45,592 bases of DNA from JADDRA01 sp051005375 (GCA_051005375.1 JBPCJK010000151.1:1-45592); one strand, 5' to 3'; shown: positions 35,056 through 43,616, counted from the stretch's first letter. Made by a program: numbers and translations. Notes: generated by a model not told the origin, from the letters alone.

Positions 35056-35913
35056 TCAGCCCCGGCGGCGTTCGGCAGCGGTCACCGTGTTGGCCAGGAG
35101 CATGGCGACGGTGGTCGGCCCCACGCCCCCGACCCGGGGGGTGATCCAGCCCGCCACCTCGGCCACCGACTCGTCGACATCGGGCAGGATGCGCCGACCC
35201 TCGTAACGGACCCCGCCGCCCACCACCACGGCGCCGGGGCGGACGTGGCCGGGGCGCAGGATGCCGGGCACGCCGGCGGCGGCGATGACGATGTCGGCCC
35301 GGCGGGTGTGCTCGGGCCAGTCGGGCACCCCGGTGTGGACCACGGTGAGGGCGGCGTTGGCCGTCGGACGCTTCTGGGTCAACAGCAGCGACAGGGGCCG
35401 GCCCAGGGTGAAGCCCCGGCCCAGGACCACCACGTGGCGGCCGGCCACCGGCACCTGGTAGTGGGCCATCAGGGCCTCGATGCCCGCCGGGGTGCACGGC
35501 ACCGGGCCCGGCATCGACAGGGCCAGGCGGCCCAGGTTGAGCGGGTGCAAGCCGTCGGCGTCCTTGTCGGCGTCCATGGCCAGTAAGGCCGACTCGTAGT
35601 CGATCTGGGGCGGGGTGGGGTGCTGGACCAACATGGCGTCGACGTCGGGATCGTCGTTGTAGGCACGGATGGCCGCCAGCAGGTCGTCCTGGGTGGCGCC
35701 GGCGCTCAAGTGGGTGTGGGGCGAGTAGATCCCCACCTCGGCGCAGCGGGCCTGCTTGACCCTGATGTAGCCGGCACTGGCCGGATCGTCGCCAACCAGG
35801 ATTGTCCCGAGCCCGGGTGGGCGCCCGGCAGCGGCCATCGCCGCCACCCGGGGCACCAGACCGGCCAGCACGGCGTCGGCCACCGGCCCCCCGGGCATGA
35901 GGATGGCGCTCAC
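35056..35913 (-). CDS. folD: Methylenetetrahydrofolate dehydrogenase/cyclohydrolase
   Basis: The 285-residue bifunctional enzyme interconverts methylene-, methenyl- and 10-formyl-THF. Catalytic Tyr/Lys lie in ASAGYIRVKQARCAEVGI. The family signature is MLVQHPTPP, with His where many homologues have L-PLP, followed by DADKDADGLHP. VVVLGRGFTLGRPLSLLLTQ is the NADP-binding loop, usually GRSxxVGxP; here Ser is replaced by Gly-Phe and Val by Leu. The end is TPRVGGVGPTTVAMLLANT. It supplies 10-formyl-THF to PurN and PurH encoded just upstream. Confidence 0.92.
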   Translation of the reverse strand: MSAILMPGGPVADAVLAGLVPRVAAMAAAGRPPGLGTILVGDDPASAGYIRVKQARCAEVGIYSPHTHLSAGATQDDLLAAIRAYNDDPDVDAMLVQHPTPPQIDYESALLAMDADKDADGLHPLNLGRLALSMPGPVPCTPAGIEALMAHYQVPVAGRHVVVLGRGFTLGRPLSLLLTQKRPTANAALTVVHTGVPDWPEHTRRADIVIAAAGVPGILRPGHVRPGAVVVGGGVRYEGRRILPDVDESVAEVAGWITPRVGGVGPTTVAMLLANTVTAAERRRG

Positions 35914-35940
35914 GCCCGAAGTCTAGGACCCAACCGCCAG

Positions 35941-36104
35941 GCGCCGAAGGCGACTACGACTGGCCGCCGGCCACACCCAGGAGTCGCCGGAGGCGACGAG
36001 GAGTTTTGGCTGCCGGCCAAACCAGCCGCCGAAGGCGGCCCCTCTGGATGGCGGCCCGGCGAGCAGCCACGGCGGATTATCGCCGTAAGCGGGACAGAGC
36101 GAGC
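35941..36104. repeat. Cluster of small hairpins between purH and folD
   Basis: This 285-bp gap contains several perfect short inverted repeats: GTCGCC-gga-GGCGAC (35983-35997), TTTGGC with GCCAAA (36005-36021) and GCCGCC-gaa-GGCGGC (36025-36039). The ACGGCG/CGCCGT element at 36069-36086 is copy 2 of the repeat in the VWA gene (36066-36100). Triloops GAA/GGA recur. It looks like a mosaic of short repetitive palindromes that may stabilise mRNA ends or be mobile. I see no gene in it. Confidence 0.55.
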
Positions 36105-36120
36105 CAGGAAGGTCTTCAGC

Positions 36121-36155
36121 GCTCCGGCCGGGCGGCTCCGCCGTCCGGCCGGAGC
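36121..36155 (-). terminator. Strong hairpin downstream of purH
   Basis: A 16-bp stem (36121-36136 with 36140-36155, one G-U pair) closes a 3-nt loop. It begins 44 bp after the purH stop, where the purN-purH transcript should end before folD. No U-run follows, so it could end transcription only weakly or protect the 3' end. Confidence 0.6.
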
Positions 36156-36198
36156 ACGATCACCTCGTCGTCGAACCTCCGGTTCGGCGACGAAACCC

Positions 36199-37761
36199 TC
36201 AATGCAAGAACTGGCGCTCGCCGGTGAGGACCATGGCCAGGCCCAGGCGGTCGGCGGTGGCCGTCACCTCCTCGTCTCGGACGGAGCCGCCGGGCTGGAC
36301 GACCACGGCCACGCCGGCGGCGGCCGCCGCCTCCACACCGTCGGGGAAAGGGTAGAAGCCGTCGGTGGCCGAAGCCCCGCCGGCCGCCCGCCCGACCGCC
36401 TTGGCGGTGGCGATCTCGCCCGCCCCTACCCGGCTCTGCTGGCCGGCCCCGATGCCGACGGCCTGGCCCCCCTTCACCAGCACCACGCAGTTCGACTTGA
36501 CGTGCCCGCACAGCCGCCAGGCCAGCTCGGCGTCGGCCCACTGCTCATCGCTGGGGGCGGTCCTGGTAACCACCTGCCAGCTAGGGCGGCCGACCACGAA
36601 GCGCTGGCGCTCCTGGGCCAGGAAGCCGCCGGCGAGCTGGCGAAGGTGGATGCGGTCGGCCAAAGGGGCCGGCGCTGACAGCACCCGGGTGTTCCTGCGC
36701 TTGGCCGCCAGCACCTCGACCACCCCGTCGTCGTAGCCCGGAGCGATCACCACGTCGGCCTGGGGGCCGGCCGCCATGCGCTCGGCGGTGGCCAGGTCGA
36801 CGATGCCGCCGAGGGCGACGATGCCGCCGAAGGCGGACTGCTGGTCACCCTCCAGGGCCCGCTGGTAGGCGGTGGCCAGGTCGGAGGCCAGCGCCGCCCC
36901 ACACGGGTTGGCGTGCTTGACGATGGCCACCGCAGCCCGGGCGCCCAGGCCCGCCAGGTCGTGCAGCTCGGCTAGGTCGTGCACCAGGGACCAGGCGGCG
37001 TCGGCGTCGTAGACGTTGAGGTAGGACAAGGGCAGGCCCAGGTGCTGGACGACCCCGTCCCACCAGCCGGTGCCCCCCATAATCCGGTAGCGCGCTCCCG
37101 CCTGGTGGGGGTTCTCGCCGTAGCGCAGCTCCTGAACCCGCTCCAGGGCCAGGTGGATCGTGGGCGGGAGGGGCCGCGCGCCATCGACGTGGCCTGAGGC
37201 GGAGTCGGTGGCGTCGAACCACCCCACGATGGCGGCGTCGTAGGCGGCGGTGTGGGCGAAGGCGGCCCGGGCCAGTCGCCGGCGGGTGACGTCCGACAGC
37301 CCGCTCTCCCCGCTCCCCGCCGACAGCTCCTCTAGCACCGGGCCGTAATCAGCCGGGTTGACCACCACCCCCACGCTGGCGTGGTTCTTGGCCGCTGCCC
37401 GCACCATGGCCGGCCCCCCGATGTCGATCATCTCGATCGAGGGATCGGAGCGGAAGGGGTAGAGGTTGGAAACCACCAGGTCGATGGGTTTGATGCCCCG
37501 GCGATCCAGCTCGGCCAGGTGCTCGGGCTTGGAGCGGTCGGCGAGGATGCCTCCGTGCAATGCAGGGTGCAGGGTCTTGACCCGGCCGTCGAGCATCTCG
37601 GGCGCCCCGGTCACCTCCTCGACCGGGCGCACCGCCAGGCCGGCGCCCACCAGCGCCGCCGCCGTCCCCCCGCTCGACACCAGGTCCCACCCCAGCCCCA
37701 CCAGGCCGCTGGCCAGCTCCACCAGGCCCGCCTTGTCGTAGACCGACAGTAACGCCCTCAT
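36199..37761 (-). CDS. purH: Bifunctional AICAR transformylase/IMP cyclohydrolase
   Basis: The 520-residue protein performs the last two steps of IMP synthesis. The N-terminal MGS-like cyclohydrolase domain starts RALLSVYDKAGLVELASGL and contains SSGGTAAAL, VEEVTGAPEMLDGRVKTLHP and DLVVSNLYPF. The C-terminal transformylase has LRYGENPHQ, the catalytic Lys-His in IVKHANPCGAA, SAFGGIVAL, and VKSNCVVLVK. The length is normal. It overlaps purN by 4 bp, so the two are translationally coupled. Confidence 0.95.
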   Translation of the reverse strand: MRALLSVYDKAGLVELASGLVGLGWDLVSSGGTAAALVGAGLAVRPVEEVTGAPEMLDGRVKTLHPALHGGILADRSKPEHLAELDRRGIKPIDLVVSNLYPFRSDPSIEMIDIGGPAMVRAAAKNHASVGVVVNPADYGPVLEELSAGSGESGLSDVTRRRLARAAFAHTAAYDAAIVGWFDATDSASGHVDGARPLPPTIHLALERVQELRYGENPHQAGARYRIMGGTGWWDGVVQHLGLPLSYLNVYDADAAWSLVHDLAELHDLAGLGARAAVAIVKHANPCGAALASDLATAYQRALEGDQQSAFGGIVALGGIVDLATAERMAAGPQADVVIAPGYDDGVVEVLAAKRRNTRVLSAPAPLADRIHLRQLAGGFLAQERQRFVVGRPSWQVVTRTAPSDEQWADAELAWRLCGHVKSNCVVLVKGGQAVGIGAGQQSRVGAGEIATAKAVGRAAGGASATDGFYPFPDGVEAAAAAGVAVVVQPGGSVRDEEVTATADRLGLAMVLTGERQFLH

Positions 37762-38372
37762 CGGCCGGCACCCGTGAGAAAGGCGCGGATGGTACGGGGG
37801 TAGAGCCGGCGCTCGATCTCCTTGATGCGCTCGTGGAGCGTCTCCACGGTGTCGTCAGGGCGGACGGGCAACGCCTCCTGGGCCAGGATGGGGCCGGCGT
37901 CGACGTCCGCCGTGGCCAGGTGCACGGTGCAGCCCGTCACCTTGACCCCCGCCGCCAGCGCCTGGTCAACCGCGTGCCAACCGGGGAAGGCGGGCAGCAG
38001 AGCGGGGTGGGTGTTGAGGATCCTTCCCGGAAAGGCGTCGTGCACGGGCTTGTCGAGGACGGTCCCAAACCCGGCCATGACCACCAGCTCGACGCCGTGC
38101 TCGGCCAGGACGTCGACCAGGCGGTGGGTGTAGTCCAGCCGGTCGAAGTTCGCCCCGTAGCTCAGCCGCTCCACCAGCACCGCCTCCACCCCGGCCCCTG
38201 CGGCGACCTCGGCGGCCCGGCAGGAGCGGTCGAGCACCACCACAGCTACGTCGATCCCGTCCTCGACGATGGCATGGAGGATGGTCCCGCTCCCCGACGC
38301 CAGCACCCCGATGCGCACCGGGAGGACGGTACCAGCGGTGATTGCTGGACGATCGAGGTCGCTCAGCGACAC
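37758..38372 (-). CDS. purN: Phosphoribosylglycinamide formyltransferase
   Basis: The enzyme transfers formyl from 10-formyl-THF to GAR in purine synthesis. Signatures are RIGVLASGSGTILHAIVEDG (phosphate-binding loop), VMAGFGTVL, ILNTHPALLPAFPG (Asn/His catalytic residues) and GCTVHLATADVDAGPILAQ (catalytic Asp). The frame gives 204 residues from GTG 38372. Family N-termini usually begin at the RIGVL strand, so the GTG at 38318 (186 residues) may be the real start. It lies upstream of purH in the same operon. Confidence 0.92.
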   Translation of the reverse strand: MSLSDLDRPAITAGTVLPVRIGVLASGSGTILHAIVEDGIDVAVVVLDRSCRAAEVAAGAGVEAVLVERLSYGANFDRLDYTHRLVDVLAEHGVELVVMAGFGTVLDKPVHDAFPGRILNTHPALLPAFPGWHAVDQALAAGVKVTGCTVHLATADVDAGPILAQEALPVRPDDTVETLHERIKEIERRLYPRTIRAFLTGAGR

Positions 38373-38435
38373 GGAGCGTCCACAAATGCCCGGCCGACGG
38401 CCCGGACGCCCGCCGGCCGGCGCCGACGGCAGGCC

Positions 38436-39320
38436 TCAGAGAGCGGCCACGACCTCGGCCACCAGGACGGCGGCCTCGCTGGGGTTGGCGCCCACGGCCA
38501 CGCCCGCACGCTGCAGGGCCTCGATCTTGGCCCGGGCCGTCCCCCGGTTGCCCGACACGATGGCCCCGGCGTGGCCCATGCGCCGGCCGGGAGGGGCGGT
38601 CACCCCGGCCACGTAGGCCACCACCGGTGTCGTCATCCCCGCCGCCACGTACTCGGCCGCCTCCTCCTCGGCGGCGCCACCGATCTCGCCGATGAGCAAC
38701 ACCACCCTGGTGTCGGGGTCGGCCTCGAAGGCGGCCAGGCAGTCGACGAAGGTGGTGCCGGGGACGGGATCGCCGCCGATGCCCACGCAGGTGGTCTGGC
38801 CCACCCCGGCCTGGGTCAGCTCGTAGATGGCCTGGTAGGTGAGGGTCCCGGACCGGCTGACGATGCCCACCGGCCCACCGCCCATGGCGATCTCGCCGGC
38901 AGTGATGCCGATGTTGCACTTGCCCGGGCTGATGACCCCTGGGCAGTTGGGGCCGAGCAGGCGCACCTCCGGGTAGTCCTGGGCCAGGGTGGCGTGCATG
39001 CGGGCCTGGTCGTGGGTGGGGACGCCCTCGGTGATGACCACCACCAGCTCGACGCCACCGCCGGCCGCCTCCAGCACCGCCGGGAGCACGCCCGGGGCGG
39101 GGACGAAGACGCACGAGGCGCTGGCCCCGGTGGCCTCCACCGCCTCGCCCACGGTGGCAAAGATGGGGATCCCCTCGACATCGGTGCCCGCCTTGTTGGG
39201 GTTGGTCCCGGCCACCACCTGGGTCCCGTAGGCCCGGTTGCGCAACCCGTAGAACCGGCCCTGGCTGCCGGTCAGGCCCTGGTAGACGACGCGGGTCGTC
39301 TCGTCCACCAGGATGGTCAC
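38436..39320 (-). CDS. sucD: Succinyl-CoA ligase alpha subunit
   Basis: The 294-residue subunit binds CoA and carries the phospho-His. The N-terminus TILVDETTRVVYQGLTGSQG gives the CoA-binding fold, extended by QVVAGTNPNKAG. LGPNCPGVISPGKCNIG is conserved. RRMGHAGAIVSG contains the phosphorylated His. With SucC it forms ATP or GTP from succinyl-CoA in the TCA cycle. It overlaps the sucC end by 4 bp. Confidence 0.94.
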   Translation of the reverse strand: MTILVDETTRVVYQGLTGSQGRFYGLRNRAYGTQVVAGTNPNKAGTDVEGIPIFATVGEAVEATGASASCVFVPAPGVLPAVLEAAGGGVELVVVITEGVPTHDQARMHATLAQDYPEVRLLGPNCPGVISPGKCNIGITAGEIAMGGGPVGIVSRSGTLTYQAIYELTQAGVGQTTCVGIGGDPVPGTTFVDCLAAFEADPDTRVVLLIGEIGGAAEEEAAEYVAAGMTTPVVAYVAGVTAPPGRRMGHAGAIVSGNRGTARAKIEALQRAGVAVGANPSEAAVLVAEVVAAL

Positions 39321-40495
39321 GAGGTGGCCCTGGGTGCCCGGGCGGCCTGGGGGTTGGTGGCGGCCAGCTCCACGGCGGTGCGGGCGGCGTCGACCATGGT
39401 CGTGCGGGAGCGCAGGCGGTCCGACTCGTGGTCGGCGAGGATGGCCCGACCTTCGGCGGCGTTGGTGCCGTCGAGGCGGACCACGATGGGCGACGCCAGC
39501 TCCACCCGCTCCAGGGCCTCGACGATGCCGGTGGCGACCTCCTCGCCCCTGGTGATGCCGCCGAAGATGTTGACCAGGATGGCCGCCACCCTGGGGTCGT
39601 CATTGATCACCTCGAGGGCGGCGGTCATGACCTCGGCCTTGGCCCCTCCGCCGATGTCGAGGAAGTTGGCCGGGGTGCCACCCACCTGGGCAACCACGTC
39701 GAGGGTGCTCATGGCCAGGCCGGCGCCGTTGGCGATGATCCCGACGGTGCCGTCGAGGCCGACGTACTGCAGGCCCCGGGCTCGGGCCGCCTGCTCGCGG
39801 GCGTCGCCGCCCTGGGTGGCGGCGTAGTCGTCCCAGTCGAGGTGGCGAAAGGACGCACTGTCGTCGAGGGTGACCTTGGCGTCGAGCGCCACCAGGTCGC
39901 CGGCGGCGGTGACCACCAGGGGGTTGACCTCCACCAGCTCGGCGTCGCCCTCGGCGTAGGCGATCCACAGCCGCCCCAGCAGGTCCACGGCGTCGTCGAC
40001 GACAGCGCTGTCCAGGCCGGCGGCGTCCACCCATGACCGGCACTGCGCCTCGGACAGGCCGCCGACCGGATCGACGTGGATTCGAGCTACCGCGGCGGGG
40101 TCCTCGACGGCGACCTGTTCGATGTCGACGCCCCCCCGCCTCGACAGCAGGCCCAGGTGGGTGCGGGCAGCGCGGTCGAGGGTGAAGCTCACGTAGTGCT
40201 CGGCGGCGATGTCGCTGGCCCGCTCCACCCACAGGCGCCCGACCGAGTGGCCGCCGATGTCCATGCCCAGGATGACGCTGGCGGCGGCGGCGACCTCGGT
40301 GCCGTCGGCGGCCAGGCGGATGCCGCCGGCCTTGCCTCGGCCCCCGACCCGGACCTGGGCCTTGACCACCACCGGGAAGCCCAACCGTTCGGCGGCGGCG
40401 ATGGCGTTGTCAACGTCGTCGGCCACCTCACCGGCAGGCACAGGCACGGCGTACGAGGCCAGGAGCTGCTTGCCCTGGTACTCGTAGAGGTCCAT
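39317..40495 (-). CDS. sucC: Succinyl-CoA ligase beta subunit
   Basis: The 392-residue ATP-grasp subunit starts MDLYEYQGKQLLASYAVPVP at ATG 40495. The nucleotide-binding region includes VVVKAQVRVGGRGKAGGI, and metal ligands lie in LVEVNPLVVT and ALDAKVTLDD. The C-terminal ligase domain has IIANGAGLAMSTLD, PANFLDIGGGA and LVNIFGGITRGEEVA. The open frame continues upstream but is not homologous. The first gene of sucC-sucD, it starts a few bases from the divergent gene at 40499. Confidence 0.94.
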   Translation of the reverse strand: MDLYEYQGKQLLASYAVPVPAGEVADDVDNAIAAAERLGFPVVVKAQVRVGGRGKAGGIRLAADGTEVAAAASVILGMDIGGHSVGRLWVERASDIAAEHYVSFTLDRAARTHLGLLSRRGGVDIEQVAVEDPAAVARIHVDPVGGLSEAQCRSWVDAAGLDSAVVDDAVDLLGRLWIAYAEGDAELVEVNPLVVTAAGDLVALDAKVTLDDSASFRHLDWDDYAATQGGDAREQAARARGLQYVGLDGTVGIIANGAGLAMSTLDVVAQVGGTPANFLDIGGGAKAEVMTAALEVINDDPRVAAILVNIFGGITRGEEVATGIVEALERVELASPIVVRLDGTNAAEGRAILADHESDRLRSRTTMVDAARTAVELAATNPQAARAPRATS

Positions 40496-40498
40496 CGC

Positions 40499-40966
40499 GT
40501 GGATACTAGGCAGGTGCAGGCCCGGCGCTCGGTGGTGGTCGGGGTGGCGGCGGTGGTGGCTGGCCTGGCCCTGTTCGGGGGTCTGGCCCTGCTGTCGGGT
40601 TGGGGGCGGATCCAGCCCAACCTGGGCGACGAGGTGTTCGTGGCCGGGCGGGTCGACCGGCTGGCCGCCAACATCGAGCGCGACGGCCCCATCGCCTTCC
40701 CCGACGCCTCCCCCCGGCGGGGACGTGACATCTACCTCCAGCACCTGGGCGGCGCCCCCGAGGAGGGGTGGCTGGCCTTCTCGGCCCAGGCCTCTGGGGC
40801 CGAGCGTCGCTGCCTGCTCCAGTGGGCGCCCGGAGATCGGGTGCTCGTCGATCCGTGCAGCGGCAGCCGCTACCCGGCCGACGGCAAGGGCCTCACCCAG
40901 TACCGCACCATCGTGGAAGGTGGAGTGGTATCGGTCGACCTCCGTCAACCGGTGCCGCCGGCCTGA
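40499..40966 (+). CDS. Membrane-anchored Rieske-like protein without cluster ligands
   Basis: About 155 residues: a short N-tail, one hydrophobic anchor (about 13-35, VVVGVAAVVAGLALFGGLAL), then an extracytoplasmic beta domain with GRDIYLQHLG, DRVLVDPCSGSRYPADGKGL and GGVVSVDL. The last part resembles the lower half of Rieske folds (DPCHGSxF), but only one of the four ligands is present, so it probably lacks a 2Fe-2S centre. GTG 40499 is used; GTG 40514 is equally possible. It diverges from sucC with 3 bp between start codons, so leaderless mRNAs are likely. Confidence 0.6.
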   Translation: MDTRQVQARRSVVVGVAAVVAGLALFGGLALLSGWGRIQPNLGDEVFVAGRVDRLAANIERDGPIAFPDASPRRGRDIYLQHLGGAPEEGWLAFSAQASGAERRCLLQWAPGDRVLVDPCSGSRYPADGKGLTQYRTIVEGGVVSVDLRQPVPPA

Positions 40967-40967
40967 G

Positions 40968-41108
40968 CTAGCCCAGCAGCATGCGCATGGGTTGGAGCCG
41001 GCGGGAGAACGGGTTCAGGACGAGGCCGAGGTTCTCCAGGGTGACGACGCCGAGGAGGGGCTCGTCGCCCTCCTGGCCGAGGATGACTGGGGTGTGGGCA
41101 GTGCCCTG
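40968..41108 (-). pseudogene. 3' remnant of a retropepsin-like (clan AA) aspartic protease gene
   Basis: The frame ends TPVILGQEGDEPLLGVVTLE, then NLGLVLNPFSRRLQPMRMLL and Gly, stop TAG at 40968-40970. This is the C-terminal strand-helix-strand of bacterial clan AA proteases, which end in LLGVTTLExLGLxVDPxxxxLxPM. The catalytic DTG/DSG half is missing because the vapB gene begins on the other strand at 41124. It is a truncated relic, probably cut when vapBC arrived. Confidence 0.6.
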
Positions 41109-41123
41109 GGGCAGCTGACCACC

Positions 41124-41381
41124 ATGGGCTCGCTGCTGCAGATCAGGGACGCGCCGGATGACGTGCGCCGAGCGCTGAAGGCCAGGGCGGCAGCTTGCGA
41201 ACAGTCGCTAAACACACACCTGCTCCACCTCCTCGAGCGCGAAGGCGCCCGCCCGACGGTTGGGGATGTCCTGGATCGCGCCGCCCAGCGAGCAGAGCGG
41301 GCCAGCGTCTCGGCCGTCGACATGCTCGACGCCGCACGTGCCGAGCGCGACGGCGAGATGCGCGCTCGGACCCGCACGTGA
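41124..41381 (+). CDS. vapB: VapB/FitA-like ribbon-helix-helix antitoxin
   Basis: The 85-residue protein begins MGSLLQIRDAPDDVRRALKA, then ACEQSLNTHLLHLLEREG, the Arc-type RHH pattern of FitA/VapB antitoxins. The C-terminus is charged and helical for toxin binding. Its stop overlaps the GTG of the PIN gene (GTGA). With the toxin truncated, it may now be an orphan antitoxin. Confidence 0.78.
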   Translation: MGSLLQIRDAPDDVRRALKARAAACEQSLNTHLLHLLEREGARPTVGDVLDRAAQRAERASVSAVDMLDAARAERDGEMRARTRT

Positions 41382-41654
41382 TCGTCGTCGATTGGGCCGC
41401 GGTGGTCGACGCCCTGACTGCGGTCGAGGGCACCCGGGAGCTCTGCGCCCGGCTGGCGAACGAGGAGCTCTGTGCACCAGCGCTGCTCTACTTCGAGCTT
41501 GTCTCCGCGCTCCGGGGACTGACGCTGGGCAGGCACCTCAGCCCCACCAGGGCTGAGGATGTCCTGACCGACTTCGACGACCTGGAGATCCGGCGGTGGC
41601 CTTCAGGAGACGAGCTGCGGCGCCGGGCCTTCCAGCTGCGCGACGACGTGTCGC
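41378..41654 (+). pseudogene. vapC: VapC-like PIN toxin, C-terminus lost to an IS21 insertion
   Basis: From GTG 41378 the frame reads VIVVDWAAVVDALTAVEGTR, ELCAPALLYFELVSALRGL and LRRRAFQLRDDVS. The first Asp (residue 5) and the middle Glu of a PIN active site are present. The normal continuation (SxYDAxYxxLA with the other acidic residues) is absent: near 41650 the sequence becomes IstA-like (CPMAVFEAVERPALIALPA). The toxin should be inactive. Confidence 0.72.
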
Positions 41655-42324
41655 GCAGCCTGGACGGGGCCTGCCCGATGGCGGTCTTCGAGGCGGTCGA
41701 GCGCCCGGCCCTGATCGCCCTGCCCGCCTCGCCCTTCGAGCTGGCGGCCTGGTCGAGGCCCAAGGTCGGCGCCGACTGCCACATCCGGGTGGGCAAGGCG
41801 CTGTACTCGCTGCCGTGGCGCTACATCGGCGCTCTACGTCGACGCCCGGGCCAGCGACTCCACCGTCGAGGTCTTCGTCGACGCCAAGGTGGTCAAGACC
41901 TGGGCTCGCATCGACAGCGGCCGCCGGACCGACTGGGAGGACTACCCGCCCGAGAAGGTGGCGTTCTTCATGCGCACCCCGACGTGGTGTCGACACCGAG
42001 CCGAGGAGCTGGGCACCACGGTGGCCGCCGTGGTGGGTGAGCTGCTCGCCACCAACGCCTTGCACCGGCTGCGCTCTGCCCAGGGCGTGGTCGGCCTGGC
42101 CGATCGCCACTCCCCCGAGCGCCTGGAGGCGGCGTGCGCCCGGGCGCTGGCGGCCGGTGATCCCTGCTATCGCACCATCAAGGGCATCCTCGCCGCCGGC
42201 ACCGAGTCCGATGATGCCCCGGAGCCGGCCGTTCCCGCCGCCCCCGCCCACCTCCACGACCCGGATCGCCTCTTCGACGCTGGCCGGCGACGCCGCCGGT
42301 GCCGACGAGGAGGAGGCATCGTGA
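41654..42324 (+). pseudogene. istA: istA transposase, C-terminal part only, frameshifted
   Basis: The remnant starts at the post-catalytic region: FELAAWSRPKVGADCHIRVG, KALYSLPWRYIG. The frame changes near 41834 into YVDARASDSTVEVFVDAKVV, DYPPEKVAFFMRTPTWC and LHRLRSAQGVVGLADRH, then CARALAAGDPCYRTIKGILA. It changes again near 42275 to end AGDAAGADEEEAS. The helix-turn-helix and DDE core are gone. The stop overlaps the istB GTG, as in intact IS21 elements. Confidence 0.75.
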
Positions 42325-43068
42325 CCCGGCGCCACCAACTCGAGACCAGCCTCAAGGCCCTGGCCCTGTCGGGCATGCTCGACACCCCTCGAGGCCCGCC
42401 TGGCCCAGACCCATGCCGGTGACCACGGCCACCTGGAGTTCCTCGCCCTGTGCGAAGACGAGATCGCTCGGCGTGAGGCGGCAGCCCTGGCCCGTCGCCT
42501 CCGTGGTGCCCGCTTCGAGTCGGCCGCCACCATCGAGGACTTCGACTTCTCCTTCAAGGCCAAGATCCCCGGGGCGCGCATCCGCGACCTCGCCACCCTT
42601 CGTTTCCTCGACGCCGGGGAGTCCATCGTCTTGCACGGCCCGGTCGGGGTGGGCAAGTCCCACATCGCCCAGGCCCTCGGCCATGCCGCCTGCCGGCGGG
42701 GCCACGCCGTGGTCTTCACCAAGACCAGCCGCCTCCTCGCCGACCTCGCCGGCGGCCACGCCGATCGCTCCTGGGAGGCCCGGCTCCGGCGCTGGGCCCG
42801 CCCGGCGATGCCTCATCTTGGACGACTTCGCCATGCGCGACTTCACCGTCACCCAGGCCGATGACCTCTATGAGCTCATCAGCGAGCGGGCCGGTCGCTC
42901 ACTGGTGATCACCGCCAACCGAGCCGCCGAGGACTGGTACTCGCTGTTTCCAACCCGGTGGTGGCCGAGTCGATCTTGGACCGGGTGGTCAACGGCGCCC
43001 ACCACCTCCACCTGGCCGGACGCAGCTACCGCTCCAAAGCTGGCCCCGGCGCCGGGGCCAGCTCGTGA
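42321..43068 (+). pseudogene. istB: istB transposition helper ATPase, multiple frameshifts
   Basis: GTG 42321 opens TRRHQLETSLKALALSGMLD. One extra base near 42387 shifts into HLEFLALCEDEIARREAAAL, FDFSFKAKIPGARIRDLATL and Walker A HGPVGVGKSHIAQALGH. The frame changes again near 42811 before Walker B (LILDDFAMRDF). LVITANRAAEDWYSLF follows, and a further change near 42951 leads to VVAESILDRVVNGAHHLHLA and the stop. All ATPase motifs are recognisable, but no single frame spans them. Confidence 0.8.
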
Positions 43069-43238
43069 GCGCCGTGTCAGACATCGCCGATCTGCTCGCC
43101 GACCTGCGTCGCCTCAGCGAGCGAAACCCCGAAGCCCTCGCCAGACGCGACCAGATCCTGGCCGCCAAGCGGACACTGGTGGCCCGCATCGAGGCTGACG
43201 GCGACGCTGCCAACTCAAATCCCAGGCCTCCGCAGTGA
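43065..43238 (+). CDS. Small accessory protein of the IS21 element (57 aa)
   Basis: From GTG 43065, overlapping the istB stop by 4 bp, the frame reads MSAVSDIADLLADLRRLSER, LARRDQILAAKRTLVARIEA and ends PRPPQ. It is a charged coiled-coil-like helix pair. It overlaps the next frame by 4 bp. The tight coupling suggests it belongs to the mobile element. No function is known to me. Confidence 0.5.
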   Translation: MSAVSDIADLLADLRRLSERNPEALARRDQILAAKRTLVARIEADGDAANSNPRPPQ

Positions 43239-43547
43239 TCTGCGCCCGCCCGGACTGCGAGAACCCGGGCGCAACCCCAGGGGTCGGCCTGCCGCCTACT
43301 GCTCACCGGCGTGTCGGCCCAGCCGTCACCGATGGTCACCGGGGCCCGTCACCGTCGAGGTCGAACACCCCGACGTCAGCCCCGACGGACGACCGCCGAG
43401 CGGGTCTGGACCGTCACCCTTCGGCGCGGCCAGCGAAGCGTGGTGCTCGCCAACGACCTCGGCTGGCCCTCGGCTCACGCCCTCGCACGCCAGCTGGAAG
43501 ACCTGCTCCACACCTCGGTCCACCCTCGAGGGGGCGCCATCGACTAG
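43235..43547 (+). pseudogene. Zinc-ribbon accessory protein of the IS21 element, frameshifted
   Basis: It starts ICARPDCENPGATP in one frame, continues GRPAAYCSPACRPSRHRW and VTVEVEHPDVSPDGRP in a second, and ends ERVWTVTLRRGQRSVVLAND, LGWPSAHALARQLEDLLH in a third. The two Cys pairs suggest a zinc ribbon. Changes lie near 43280 and 43400. It is the third frame downstream of istB and is coupled by GTGA overlap to the 57-residue gene. Confidence 0.5.
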
Positions 43548-43570
43548 ACACTGATCCCAGGAGTCCGGTG

Positions 43571-43616
43571 GGGAATAACGGCGGCGTCGGGCTAGGGAAT
43601 TACGTCGGCGTTGACA
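43571..43616 (+). repeat. Right terminal repeats of the IS21 element
   Basis: GGGAATAACGGCGGCGT (43571-43587) and GGGAATTACGTCGGCGT (43595-43611) differ at two positions and are spaced 24 bp apart. The element then ends TGACA. These look like the multiple transposase binding sites of IS21 ends. Confidence 0.65.

Larger units (their letters stand above)
41654..43616 (+). mobile_element. Degraded, 5'-truncated IS21-family element
   Basis: The order is the istA 3' part, istB, and two small accessory frames, then a right end with two copies of a 17-bp repeat (43571-43587 and 43595-43611) and a terminal CA at 43615-43616. Multiple short end repeats and a CA terminus are typical of IS21. The left end and most of istA are missing, and no flanking target duplication can be seen. 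At least seven frame changes show that it is dead. Confidence 0.75.
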
